DNA from: Ignavibacteriota bacterium
Lineage (GTDB): Bacteria > Bacteroidota > Ignavibacteria > Ignavibacteriales > Melioribacteraceae
Direction of reading: 5' to 3'
DNA length: 64,000 bases
Assembly (NCBI GenBank): GCA_016716225.1
Contig: JADJWT010000001.1
Location: 2,924,501 to 2,988,500, forward strand
Made by a program: the position numbers and the translations under genes. Of the stretch, positions 29,688 to 38,624 are shown piece by piece. Below the pieces are notes generated by a model. The model made no database searches, had not been told where the DNA came from, and was given only the letters and a program-made list of their open reading frames with translations. Within the stretch, counting starts at the first letter, position 1, and each line of letters begins with the position of its first letter.

Positions 29688-30645
29688 ATGAAACAATCAG
29701 CTTTAGATTTAGCTTCAATAATTGCAATTAAAGATTGCATGGGAACTAAAAAAAATGAAAAAGTTTTGGTTATAACTGATGAAAATAAAAGAGAAATAGG
29801 ACACTCTCTATATGAAAATGCAATTAAACTTGGTCACGAAGCTTTCATAATTGAAATGAAATCACTTGAATATAATGGTGAAGAACCACCCAAATTTATT
29901 GCTGAAGCTATGAAAATGGCGGATGTAATTTTATGTCCAACAACAAAATCTCTAACTCACACAAATGCAAGACGAAATGCTTCAGCTTTGGGAAAAAGAA
30001 TTGCAACTTTCCCGGGAATTACTAAAGAAGTTATGATACGAGGATTAAATGCTGATTATAATAAAATATCTACATTAACTATAAAATTGGCAAAATTGAT
30101 TGATAAAACGGAAATTATAAAAGTTACAGCTCCTAATGGAACTGATATTACTTTGAATGTAAAAGGAAGAAAAGGATTCGCAAGTAAAGGACTATTTCAT
30201 AAAAAGGGAGAAAGTGGAAATTTACCAACTGGCGAAGCATTTGCTGCTCCCATAGAAGGAAATTCAGAAGGAATTTTTGTTGCTGATGGATCATTTGCGG
30301 GAATTGGGGTTTTAAAATCTCCAATTAAAATTAAAGTTGAAAAGGGACTAGCAACAGAAATTTTCGGCGGTGATGAAGCGAAAAGATTGATCGAAATTAT
30401 TTCAAAATTTGGTAAAAAGGGAAGAAATATTGCAGAAATTGGAATTGGAACAAACGATAAAGTAAAATTAAGCGGAATGCTTTTGGAAGATGAAAAAGTT
30501 TTAGGAACGGTTCACATTGCGTTGGGAGATAATAAATCCATGGGGGAAATGTAAATGTCCCAATTCATTTTGGATAGTGTAATTAAAAAACCAACTGTTT
30601 TTTGATGGAAAATTGATTATGCAAAATGGAAAATTATTAATATGA
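29688..30645 (+). pseudogene. M29-like aminopeptidase, 3' end disrupted by three indels
   Basis: Residues 1-283 align with the aminopeptidase T/M29-type family: GTKKNEKVLVITDENKREIG, MADVILCPTTKSLTHTNARR, TGEAFAAPIEGNSEGIFVAD and IAEIGIGTNDKVKLSGMLLEDEKVLGT. The reading ends early at 30554 after GDNKSMGE. The expected tail (GNVNVPIHLDSVIKKPTVFFDGKLIM, split here as NVNVPIHLDS and FFDGKLIMQNGK) can be read only by allowing one missing G at 30542-30546, one extra T near 30578 and one extra T near 30600. It then ends at 30645. The lost tail includes family metal-ligand His and Asp residues, so the product as read would probably be inactive. Confidence 0.7.
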
Positions 30646-30686
30646 TAATACTTTAGTTATAATCATATAACTGATTATTTTATAAT

Positions 30687-31099
30687 ATGTTAACCAATCG
30701 ACTTAAACTAGAAAATATAGTAAAAGATGGATTTCACTTTGGGATTCACCTATTAATTTAGATTCATTTGATGAATTACATTCTGAGAATTTTATTGATT
30801 TATCTTCATCTGGGAGACCTTCAGATAAAAATGGATTTAAATTAGGAATTGTAAAATTTCTGGAAGCTTTTCCGGATATAAAAACTTCTGCCGATCAAAT
30901 TTTGATTGACGAAGGTAATTCGCAAATTGCTGTAAGATGGAGTTCTATTGGAGTAAATAAATTAAACTATTTGGGTGTTGGTCCAACAAATAGACTTACT
31001 AAAATTACTGGAATAGAAATAATAGAAGTAGAAAATTTTAAAATTGTAAAAAGATGGGGAGAATGGGATATTTCTGATCATTTGAAAAATAAATTATAA
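30687..31099 (+). pseudogene. SnoaL-like/ester-cyclase-like protein, one frameshift
   Basis: The ATG at 30687 reads MLTNRLKLENIVK and then hits a stop. With one more A in the run at 30721-30724 it continues as RWISLWDSPINLDSF, HSENFIDLSSSGRP and the intact stretch to 31099 (ILIDEGNSQIAVRWSS, VENFKIVKRWGEWD). This is the pattern of NTF2-fold SnoaL-like proteins (N-terminal RW-x-x-LW-x-S, C-terminal I-x-x-x-W-x-x-x-D). Catalytic role and substrate are not evident. It closes the damaged gene cluster that begins at the OPT transporter. Confidence 0.6.
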
Positions 31100-31179
31100 G
31101 ATAAAATATATTATTTTATTGACCACAATAATCAACAATTCAATTGTCCACAAAAATAATCACAATTCAAATACAAATC

Positions 31180-31211
31180 TTTGAAATTGGTGCTAAAAAT
31201 TAGTAAATTTG
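31180..31211 (+). promoter_or_regulatory. Bacteroidota-type promoter of the UvrD/PcrA helicase gene
   Basis: TTTG at 31180-31183, a 20-base spacer, and TAAATTTG at 31204-31211 match the Bacteroidota primary-sigma consensus TTTG-N(19-21)-TAnnTTTG. The helicase start lies 25 bases downstream. I see no palindrome here like the ones before lexA and the C-half polymerase gene. Confidence 0.65.
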
Positions 31212-31235
31212 CCGTCTTGAAAAAATGAGGTAATA

Positions 31236-33413
31236 GTGAAAATTCTTAACGAACTTAATCAACAACAAAGAGAAGCTGTAGAATTTAATAATGCTCCCAA
31301 TATGATTGTTGCCGGAGCTGGTTCGGGCAAAACAAGAGTATTAACTTATAAAATTGCATATTTGTTAGAAAACGGTTACGAATCATCATCAATTCTTGCG
31401 CTTACTTTTACTAACAAAGCAGCAAAAGAAATGAAAGAAAGAATTGTTCACCTTATTGGTTTAAAAGCTAATGAAATTTGGATGGGAACTTTTCATTCAA
31501 TATTTGCAAAAATTTTACGTACCGAAGCTTCAAAAATTGGTTACGAACCTAACTTTTCAATCTATGATCGGGAAGATTCAGTTTCACTAGTTAGTAATTG
31601 CCTTCAAGCATTAAATATTTCGTTGGATAGTTTAAGTGCTTCTTCAGTTCAACACAAAATTAGTTTTTTGAAAAATCAGATGATTTCTGCAGAAGAATAT
31701 TCAAAACAAATTGCTTCAAATTTGATTGAGAAAAAAATTGGTGAAGTTTATACGGAATACAATAAAAGATTAAAACAAAATAATTCAATGGATTTTGATG
31801 ATTTGCTTCTTAAACCGATTGAATTATTCAATGTAAATCAAATAATTTTAGCAAAATACAGAAGTCAATTTAAGTATATACTTGTAGATGAATATCAAGA
31901 TACTAATAAAGCCCAGTATGAACTGCTTAAACTTTTAACAACCGGAAAAATTAAAATTTGTGTGGTTGGTGATGATGCACAAAGTATTTACGGTTGGCGC
32001 GGAGCAGATATCAACAACATGCTTAATTTTGAAAAAGATTTTCCAAAAGCAAAGACTTTTAGACTTGAACAAAATTATAGGTCAACCGGAAAAATTTTGC
32101 GTGCTGCAGATTCTATTATAAAAAATAATTTGAATCAGATTAAAAAAACTTTGTGGACAAAAAATAATGACGGTGAAGATTTAACAATAATTAGAAGTAC
32201 TGACGAAAAAGACGAAGCATTTTTAATTGCTAAACAAATTAAAAAGGAAGTTACTGCAAGAAAAATCTCTCTAAATGATATTGCAATTTTATATAGAATA
32301 AATTCTCAATCCAGAGCTTTAGAAGAAGCTTTGCGACGTGAAAAAGTGCCGTATAAAATTATCGGTGGAGTAGAATTTTATAGAAGAAAAGAAGTTAAAG
32401 ATTTAGTTGGATATTTAAGAATTCTTGCAAATCAAGAAGATGAAGAAAGTTTATTGAGAATAATGAATTTTCCACAGAGAGGAATAGGAAATACTTCGAT
32501 CAGTAAAATGATTGACTTTGCAAGAAAACTTAATATTTCTCTATTTACAACAATGTCTCGAGTATTTGAAGTAATTGAAGTTAAAGAAAGAATTCAAAAA
32601 AATGTTAAACAATTCAAATTGCTTTTGGATAAATATATAAAGCTAAAAAATCAACTTTCACTTTTAGAATTAACTTCTGCATTGGTTGATGAACTTGGGA
32701 TTTTAAAAGTTTACAAAGAAGAAAATACTCAAGAATCTTTGCAAAGATATGATAATATTCAAGAATTGTTAAGCGGAATTGCAGAATTTTCTAAATCACA
32801 TCCGGAAGCAACAATTGATGATTTTCTTGCCGAAGTTTCATTAATTACGGGACTTGATCAATATGCAGATGAACATAATTCAATTACATTAATGACGATT
32901 CATAGTTCCAAAGGTCTTGAATTTCCGGTTGTCTTTATAACCGGTTGCGAAGAAGATATTTTTCCGTTAAATCCAAAATTTGATAATGATTCTAAGATAG
33001 AAGAAGAAAGACGACTTTTTTATGTAGCATTAACGAGAGCGCAAACAAAGGTTTTTATTTCATATGCAAGATCAAGATATAGATTTGGTGAAGTAGCTTA
33101 TCAAAGTAAATCAAGATTTTTAGATGAACTTGATCCGGATACATTAGATGAAGATAATAAAGGTACAACAAGAAAAGGTGGACGAAGAAGAAAAGCATTT
33201 TATGATGAAATGTATCAAGAAGATTTTGATGATTACAACCAAGAAAGAAGATCTTTTAGAGTTGGAAGTAGAATATCTCATGAATTATTTGGAAATGGTA
33301 AAGTATTAAAAATTTCCGGTGCGGGAGATATGACGAAAGTTACAATCGCTTTTGAAGAAAAGGGAACGAAAACACTTTTACTCAAATTTGCAAATATTCA
33401 TTTGGCATCTTAA
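31236..33413 (+). CDS. uvrD: UvrD/PcrA/Rep-family DNA helicase (SF1A)
   Basis: All SF1A motifs are visible: Q motif LNQQQREAV, Walker A AGAGSGKT (about residue 26-33), Ia LTFTNKAAKEM, II VDEYQDTN, III GDDAQSIYGWRGAD, IV QNYRSTG, V LMTIHSSKGLEFPVVF and VI EEERRLFYVALTRA. The C-terminus carries the PcrA-type tudor-like tail (VGSRISHELFGNGKVL). It is a 3'-5' helicase for nucleotide excision and mismatch repair and for clearing proteins from forks. The GTG start at 31236 has GAGG eight bases before it. Length 725 is normal and the gene is intact, in contrast to the disrupted genes just upstream. Confidence 0.93.
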   Translation: MKILNELNQQQREAVEFNNAPNMIVAGAGSGKTRVLTYKIAYLLENGYESSSILALTFTNKAAKEMKERIVHLIGLKANEIWMGTFHSIFAKILRTEASKIGYEPNFSIYDREDSVSLVSNCLQALNISLDSLSASSVQHKISFLKNQMISAEEYSKQIASNLIEKKIGEVYTEYNKRLKQNNSMDFDDLLLKPIELFNVNQIILAKYRSQFKYILVDEYQDTNKAQYELLKLLTTGKIKICVVGDDAQSIYGWRGADINNMLNFEKDFPKAKTFRLEQNYRSTGKILRAADSIIKNNLNQIKKTLWTKNNDGEDLTIIRSTDEKDEAFLIAKQIKKEVTARKISLNDIAILYRINSQSRALEEALRREKVPYKIIGGVEFYRRKEVKDLVGYLRILANQEDEESLLRIMNFPQRGIGNTSISKMIDFARKLNISLFTTMSRVFEVIEVKERIQKNVKQFKLLLDKYIKLKNQLSLLELTSALVDELGILKVYKEENTQESLQRYDNIQELLSGIAEFSKSHPEATIDDFLAEVSLITGLDQYADEHNSITLMTIHSSKGLEFPVVFITGCEEDIFPLNPKFDNDSKIEEERRLFYVALTRAQTKVFISYARSRYRFGEVAYQSKSRFLDELDPDTLDEDNKGTTRKGGRRRKAFYDEMYQEDFDDYNQERRSFRVGSRISHELFGNGKVLKISGAGDMTKVTIAFEEKGTKTLLLKFANIHLAS

Positions 33414-33428
33414 AAAATTTTAAAAATT

Positions 33429-33463
33429 AAAAGCCCAACGTCTAAAAAAATGATTGGGCTTTT
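33429..33463. terminator. Bidirectional rho-independent terminator
   Basis: AAAAGCCCAA (33429-33438) pairs with TTGGGCTTTT (33454-33463) around a 15-base loop and is followed by more T. It sits between the convergent helicase and phosphofructokinase genes and, with A and T runs on both sides, can serve both. Confidence 0.85.
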
Positions 33464-33490
33464 TTGTTTGAAATCATACAAAAAATACTA

Positions 33491-34696
33491 TTAGTCACTT
33501 GCCATAATAAATAATGGTTTTGATTCAAAACTCTTGTAATGTGGTCTTAATCTATCAACATTATAATATTTATCCACATCTACAACTTTTTTAAAACTTG
33601 TAACAATTTCAATTGGAGCATTATCATATCTTCCGTTCTTTAATGTAACTAATCTACCGGAAGTTCCTTCAAGCACTAAATCTAAAGCTAAATTTCCATA
33701 AGCCATTGGAACAATTGAATCTATTGCATCTGGATCACCGCTTCTTACCATATAACCAAGTCTTTGATTAATTACATTAACTCTTTTTCCGTTATTATAT
33801 TTCGGTGATAAATCTTTCATTTTCTTGGAAACTAAATCTCCAATTCCACCTAATTTTTTGTGTCCAAACATATCGGTTTCATGATCTTCAAAAGTCATTT
33901 CAGAGCTTTCACTCAACATTGCGCCTTCTGAAACTAAACAAACAGAATATCTGCTTGGATTTTTAATTCTATCTTGTGACATTAACTCTGTAATTCTTTC
34001 AATATCAAATTTGAATTCAGGAATTAGGCAACGATCTGCTGCACCAGCCATTGTTGGTAAAAGTGCTGAAAATCCGGCATAACGACCAAAAACTTCAATA
34101 ATTAAAAATCTTTCATGTGAACCAGCGCTTGTTCTAAGTGCATGAGTTAATTCAATTGTTCTTGTTACGCATGTACTGAATCCGATACAATAATCTGTTC
34201 CGGGAACATCATTATCCATTGTTTTCGGAATTGCAATAACTTTCATTCCTTGATCATGTAAATGTTTTCCGTAACTTAAAGTATCATCACCGCCAATAGG
34301 AATTAAATAATCTAAACCCATAAAATCCAAATTTTGGATAACTTCCGGAGTTAAATCATTAATTTCTTCGGTGTACTTATCTTTTAAATGTTCAGGAACA
34401 TTTGGTTTTGGAACATGGCTTGCTCTAGTTCGTGAGGAATGTAAAAATGTTCCTCCGGTTCTTCCAGCACGATTTACAATATTTTCAGTTAATTCGATAA
34501 AATTTTCACTGTTATCATATTGCTTATCACGTACAATATCTATCATTCCACCCCAACCGCGACGAATACCAACAACTCGATATCCTTCTCTTAAGGCGCG
34601 GATTGTTACAGCACGGATTGCGGGATTTAATCCCGGAACATCACCTCCGCCAGTAAGAATTCCTATTGTACCTTTAATTTTGTTAATATTACTCAT
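33491..34696 (-). CDS. pfp: 6-phosphofructokinase, PPi-dependent type by active-site residues
   Basis: Group A phosphofructokinase fold: GILTGGGDVPGLNPAIRAV at the N-terminus, phosphate-site motif GGDDT (about residues 135-139) and PKTMDND (157-163), then the substrate region AGSHERFLIIEVFGR. ATP enzymes have Gly where this protein has the second Asp of GGDD, and Gly in PGTIDND where it has Lys. The Asp plus Lys pair is the established mark of PPi-dependent enzymes, so it probably phosphorylates fructose 6-phosphate reversibly with pyrophosphate. I chose the second of two adjacent ATGs (34696) because GGAG is then five bases away; at 34699 it would be only two. Confidence 0.85.
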   Translation of the reverse strand: MSNINKIKGTIGILTGGGDVPGLNPAIRAVTIRALREGYRVVGIRRGWGGMIDIVRDKQYDNSENFIELTENIVNRAGRTGGTFLHSSRTRASHVPKPNVPEHLKDKYTEEINDLTPEVIQNLDFMGLDYLIPIGGDDTLSYGKHLHDQGMKVIAIPKTMDNDVPGTDYCIGFSTCVTRTIELTHALRTSAGSHERFLIIEVFGRYAGFSALLPTMAGAADRCLIPEFKFDIERITELMSQDRIKNPSRYSVCLVSEGAMLSESSEMTFEDHETDMFGHKKLGGIGDLVSKKMKDLSPKYNNGKRVNVINQRLGYMVRSGDPDAIDSIVPMAYGNLALDLVLEGTSGRLVTLKNGRYDNAPIEIVTSFKKVVDVDKYYNVDRLRPHYKSFESKPLFIMASD

Positions 34697-35011
34697 CATT
34701 TCTCCGCATGGTAATTTTGGTTAATTTATTTCTTCAATTAGTGAGATTTCTAAGAAGATTTAATTTCGTTTGCAAATATAAAAGATTTCTTCATTTTTTG
34801 TGAAATAGAAAATAATCCTTTTACATCTTTTTTATAAAAACTGAATAAATATTCATCAAATGATTACCATTTCTAAATTTTCAAATCCAATAAATAATAA
34901 ATATCATTATTTTGAATATACAAATTGTCAATTTTTGTAAATTTAATTCACGGTTTTATAAAATTAGCCTAATTGTGATTTTTCAAATATTTGATTTAAT
35001 TGAGATTTATA
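34697..35011. promoter_or_regulatory. Divergent intergenic region of pfp and the SulP gene
   Basis: No gene is visible. For pfp, the minus strand has TATATTTG (complement of 34773-34780), a match to the Bacteroidota TAnnTTTG element, but no good TTTG at the expected distance. For the SulP gene I find only AT-rich sequence without a convincing promoter. Confidence 0.3.
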
Positions 35012-36667
35012 ATGTTTAAAAAATCAATTTTCTTCCCAATTCCTAAACTTACCTCAAAACAATTATTTTCTGAATTATCTGCTGGAGTAATTGTTGGAAT
35101 TGTTGCACTTCCTTTAGCAATTGCATTTGGAATTGCTTCTGGTGTAACTCCGGAAAAAGGATTAATTACTGCTATAATTGGCGGATTTATTGTTTCATAT
35201 TTTGGCGGAAGTAAAGTTCAGATTGGCGGTCCTACCGGAGCATTTATTATTATTGTATACGGAATTGTTCAACAATATGGGGTAAACGGGTTAATTATTG
35301 CAACTTTAATGGCTGGAATAATTTTAATTGTAATGGGAGCAGCAAAATTTGGAGCAATGATAAAATTTATACCTTATCCAGTTGTTGTGGGATTTACTTC
35401 CGGAATTGCTGTGGTAATTTTCTCAAGTCAAATTAAAGATTTTTTTGGATTACAAATTGACGAAGTTCCCGCAGATTTTTTTGAAAAGTGGACAGTTTAC
35501 GTTCAAAATTTTCATTCAATAAATTTAGAAACTTTTTTAATTTCGGTACTTTCTTTGTTAATAATAATTTTGTGGCCAAAAGTTTCAAGAAAAATTCCCG
35601 GTTCGTTATTAGCAATTTTAATTAGTGTAATTCTTGTAAACGTTTTTCATCTAAATGTTGAAACAATTGAATCCAAATTCGGCGAAATTCCTTCTGTCAT
35701 TCCACAACCAATTTTCCCGGAATTAAGTTTTCAAATAATTAAAGATATGATTATGCCCGCAACAACAATTGCTATTCTAGCAGCTATTGAAGCTTTGCTT
35801 TCTGCAGTTGTTGCTGATGGAATGATCGGAAGTAGACACAATTCCAATAAAGAATTAATTGCTCAAGGCGTTGCAAATATAATTTCTCCAATTTTTGGCG
35901 GAATTCCCGTAACAGGAGCAATTGCAAGAACCGCAACAAATATTAAAAATGGCGGAAGAACTCCATTATCGGGAATTATTCATGCAATTACACTTTTACT
36001 GATAATGATATTTTTGGGTAAATGGGCAAAATTAATTCCAATGGCAACTTTAGCTGCAATTCTTGTTGTTGTTGCTTATAATATGAGCGAGTACAAGGTT
36101 TTTTATCATCTTTTAAGAAGCCCCAAAAGTGATGTTGCAGTTTTATTAACAACATTTTTCCTAACTGTAATTTTGGATTTAACAGTTGCGATTGAAGTCG
36201 GAATGGTTTTAGCTGGATTTTTATTTATGCGCAGAATGGCGGAAGTTTCGAATTTAGAAATTATTAAAAGTGATTTTACTGATGATGAAAATCTAAATGA
36301 TCCAATGGCAATTCAAAATAAAATTGTGCCGGATGGTGTTGAAATTTATGAAATTAACGGACCATTCTTTTTTGGTGCGGCAAATAAATTTCGTGAAGTT
36401 ATGAATGAAATTGAAAATCCGCCGAAAATCAGAATAATTAGAATGAGAAATGTTCCGGCAGTTGACGCAACCGGATTGAAAATGTTAAAAGAAATTTATC
36501 GGGATAGTTCGCATTTAGGAATTAAAATAATCTTATCTGGTGTAAATCCTCAACCCAAAAATGCAATTAAACAGTTTGGATTAAATGAAGTTATCGGTGA
36601 AGAAAATATTTTTGATAATATTGATGATGCACTAAAACGTGCAAATGAAATTTTGAATATTAAATGA
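35012..36667 (+). CDS. SulP-family anion transporter with STAS domain
   Basis: The N-terminal ~400 residues are membrane helices with SulP signatures: AGVIVGIVALPLAIAFGIASG, GGPTGAFIIIVYG and the second-repeat block GVANIISPIFGGIPVTGAIART. A cytoplasmic STAS domain covers about residues 430-550 (GPFFFGAANKFREVM, MRNVPAVDATGLKML). Members carry sulfate, bicarbonate or dicarboxylates; the substrate is not predictable here, and no carbonic anhydrase or sulfate-reduction gene is adjacent. The ATG at 35012 is preferred over an upstream TTG at 35000. A hairpin terminator follows at once. Confidence 0.9.
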   Translation: MFKKSIFFPIPKLTSKQLFSELSAGVIVGIVALPLAIAFGIASGVTPEKGLITAIIGGFIVSYFGGSKVQIGGPTGAFIIIVYGIVQQYGVNGLIIATLMAGIILIVMGAAKFGAMIKFIPYPVVVGFTSGIAVVIFSSQIKDFFGLQIDEVPADFFEKWTVYVQNFHSINLETFLISVLSLLIIILWPKVSRKIPGSLLAILISVILVNVFHLNVETIESKFGEIPSVIPQPIFPELSFQIIKDMIMPATTIAILAAIEALLSAVVADGMIGSRHNSNKELIAQGVANIISPIFGGIPVTGAIARTATNIKNGGRTPLSGIIHAITLLLIMIFLGKWAKLIPMATLAAILVVVAYNMSEYKVFYHLLRSPKSDVAVLLTTFFLTVILDLTVAIEVGMVLAGFLFMRRMAEVSNLEIIKSDFTDDENLNDPMAIQNKIVPDGVEIYEINGPFFFGAANKFREVMNEIENPPKIRIIRMRNVPAVDATGLKMLKEIYRDSSHLGIKIILSGVNPQPKNAIKQFGLNEVIGEENIFDNIDDALKRANEILNIK

Positions 36668-36669
36668 AA

Positions 36670-36692
36670 AAAGTCCGGCAAAACCGGACTTT
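36670..36692. terminator. Bidirectional rho-independent terminator
   Basis: AAAGTCCGG (36670-36678) and CCGGACTTT (36684-36692) form a nine-pair stem with a five-base loop, flanked by A and T runs. It separates the SulP gene from the convergent groES gene. Confidence 0.9.
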
Positions 36693-36715
36693 TAATACAA
36701 AATGTGTTTATAAAT

Positions 36716-36988
36716 TTAGTTTTCAAATACTGCTAAAATATCGCTTCTTTGAATTATTTTGTAATCTTTACCTTCAAAAGAAATTTCTTCACCGCCGTAT
36801 TTTCCAAATAATACTTTATCACCAACTTTTAATACTTTCTGTAATTCTTCGTCGGTTCCAACAGCTTCAACTTTTCCCATTGTTGGTTTTTCTTTTGCTG
36901 TATCTGGAATAATAATTCCAGAAGCGGTTTTGGTTTCAGCTTCAACTAATGATACAAGAACTCTGTCATCCATTGGTTTAATTTTCAT
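36716..36988 (-). CDS. groES: Co-chaperonin GroES
   Basis: Ninety residues with the full GroES pattern: IKPMDDRVLVSLVEAE, the mobile loop TKTASGIIIPDTAKEKP that binds GroEL, VLKVGDKVLFGKYGGEEI and the final RSDILAVFEN. It caps the GroEL cage. No groEL lies next to it; the upstream partner is a glutaredoxin gene 14 bases away on the same strand, so this is a separated groES. An ATG at 36988 with GGAGAAACC before it gives a clear start. Confidence 0.95.
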   Translation of the reverse strand: MKIKPMDDRVLVSLVEAETKTASGIIIPDTAKEKPTMGKVEAVGTDEELQKVLKVGDKVLFGKYGGEEISFEGKDYKIIQRSDILAVFEN

Positions 36989-37002
36989 GGTTTCTCCTAT
37001 AT

Positions 37003-37254
37003 TTATTTAATGTTTAACAAATTGTTAATTTTTGGTTTATCAAAACCCACAATTGGTTTATTATTTATCAAAATTACTGGAACTCCAGTTGTTCCGGCAC
37101 GTCTTTGCATATCCAAAGCAGCTTTTTGATCCTTTGAAACATCAACTTCCGTAAATTTTATGTTTTTTTCTCTGAAATATCTTTTTGCAGAAACACAAAA
37201 ACTACAAGTTGGCGTTGTAAACATAATAACTTTTGGTTGTGCAGATGTACTCAT
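37003..37254 (-). CDS. Glutaredoxin-family thiol oxidoreductase
   Basis: Eighty-three residues with the thioredoxin fold: VIMFTTPTCSFCVSAKRYF has the CxxC pair (Cys 17 and 20), followed by the VDVSKDQKAALDM segment and the cis-Pro block TTGVPVILINNKPIVGFD. It resembles small glutaredoxin-like proteins of the NrdH/YruB type. It would reduce disulfides or mixed disulfides in the cytoplasm. It shares an apparent operon with groES, which suggests stress expression (inferred). A GGAGAAAAA sequence precedes the ATG. Confidence 0.9.
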   Translation of the reverse strand: MSTSAQPKVIMFTTPTCSFCVSAKRYFREKNIKFTEVDVSKDQKAALDMQRRAGTTGVPVILINNKPIVGFDKPKINNLLNIK

Positions 37255-37403
37255 TTTTTCTCCGTCAATTATAAAAAATCAATATAATTTGATGAAGAAT
37301 TCAAAAAAAAGTTTCAAAAAATATAAAATTGCGAGCCAAAATTTAAGCAAAAAAATATAAAAAAATAGTTAATTTTATTTATTCATTAGCTTAAAAATAA
37401 ATT

Positions 37404-38591
37404 ATGAAAAATAAAGTTGCAAAATTTATAATTCCCGTAATTTCAATTATTTTATTCAACTTTTGTCAAGAAACCAAAATGGAAAAATTAGAAGATATTT
37501 TAAGTACTGTTAAAAATGCATATGCTCCCGATAAACGAACTGCAATTTTTGATGTTAATTATGAAGCAAAAGACGGCAGATATGTTTTTACCGGAGAAAC
37601 AAATAATAATGACGCAAAAAATGAATTAATCTATCAACTAAAAATAAATGAAATTGATTCTGAAGTTGACATAAAAGTTTTACCGGATGTTAATCTTGGC
37701 TATAAAAAATTTGGAATTGTAAATGTTTCAGTAGCAAATCTTAGAACAAACCCAAAGCATTCTGCAGAATTAGCAACACAAAGTTTACTTGGAACAATTA
37801 TAAAAGTTTTAAAGGAAGAAGACGGTTGGTATTTAGTTCAAACGCCGGATAAATATATTTCTTGGGTTGATGAAGATGGAGTAATTTTAGTAAATGAAAG
37901 TGAAATTGATATTTGGAAAAAATCTGAAAATGTAATTGTTGTAAAAAATAATTCAACATTATATGAAAATCCTAATTTGGAAAGTGAAATAATTTCAGAT
38001 TTAGTTTTAGGTAATATTCTAAAATTTATTGAAACAAAAAATGAATTTACGAAAGTTGAATGTCCCGATTTAAGAAGCGGATTTGTCAAATCAATCGATA
38101 TACAAAAGTTTGAAAATTGGAAAAGAGATACAATTTCCACAAGTGAAAAAATAATTTCATCAGCAAAGAAATTTATTGGAATTCCGTATTTGTGGGGCGG
38201 AACTTCATCAAAAGGTTTGGATTGCAGCGGATTTACCAAAACTATTTTTTATATGAATGGTGTAATTTTACCACGTGATGCTTCTCAGCAAGTAAATATC
38301 GGAAAATTAATTAGTTCGGAAAATAATTTTAAAGATTTGCTACCTGGTGATTTATTATTTTTTGGAAAAAAACAAAGAGATTCTGAAAAAGAAAAAATTA
38401 CTCACGTTGCATTATATATTGGAGAAGGAAAATATATTCACGCATCTGGAAGAGTTAGATATAACAACCTTTTTAAAGAATCGTCGGATTTTAATGAATA
38501 TAGATTTAACACTTTTATACGAGCCAAAAGAATTATTGGAAATTTTGATTCTGGCGAAAATTTAGTAAAGAATAATGAATTTTATAAATAA
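37404..38591 (+). CDS. Exported SH3-NlpC/P60 peptidase (YkfC-like)
   Basis: The start is a signal sequence with Cys at residue 21 (ILFNFCQE), possibly a lipoprotein. Two SH3-like domains follow (about 110-155 with VSVANLRTNP, and 170-225), then an NlpC/P60 domain (about 245-375). The catalytic Cys is in GLDCSGF (Cys 274), the His in ITHVALYIG (His 334), and the polar third residue near YIHASGRV. Such enzymes cut gamma-D-Glu-diamino-acid bonds in murein peptides. The next gene, 33 bases on, is a dipeptide epimerase, which matches the ykfC-ykfB arrangement for murein tripeptide use. Confidence 0.85.
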   Translation: MKNKVAKFIIPVISIILFNFCQETKMEKLEDILSTVKNAYAPDKRTAIFDVNYEAKDGRYVFTGETNNNDAKNELIYQLKINEIDSEVDIKVLPDVNLGYKKFGIVNVSVANLRTNPKHSAELATQSLLGTIIKVLKEEDGWYLVQTPDKYISWVDEDGVILVNESEIDIWKKSENVIVVKNNSTLYENPNLESEIISDLVLGNILKFIETKNEFTKVECPDLRSGFVKSIDIQKFENWKRDTISTSEKIISSAKKFIGIPYLWGGTSSKGLDCSGFTKTIFYMNGVILPRDASQQVNIGKLISSENNFKDLLPGDLLFFGKKQRDSEKEKITHVALYIGEGKYIHASGRVRYNNLFKESSDFNEYRFNTFIRAKRIIGNFDSGENLVKNNEFYK

Positions 38592-38624
38592 TATTAGAAA
38601 CCTGAGAAGTTTGGAATTGTTTTA

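Noticed and set aside
36664..36912. Plus-strand open frame after the SulP gene
   Set aside because: It overlaps groES on the other strand and the terminator hairpin, and its Leu/Phe-rich product has no family features.
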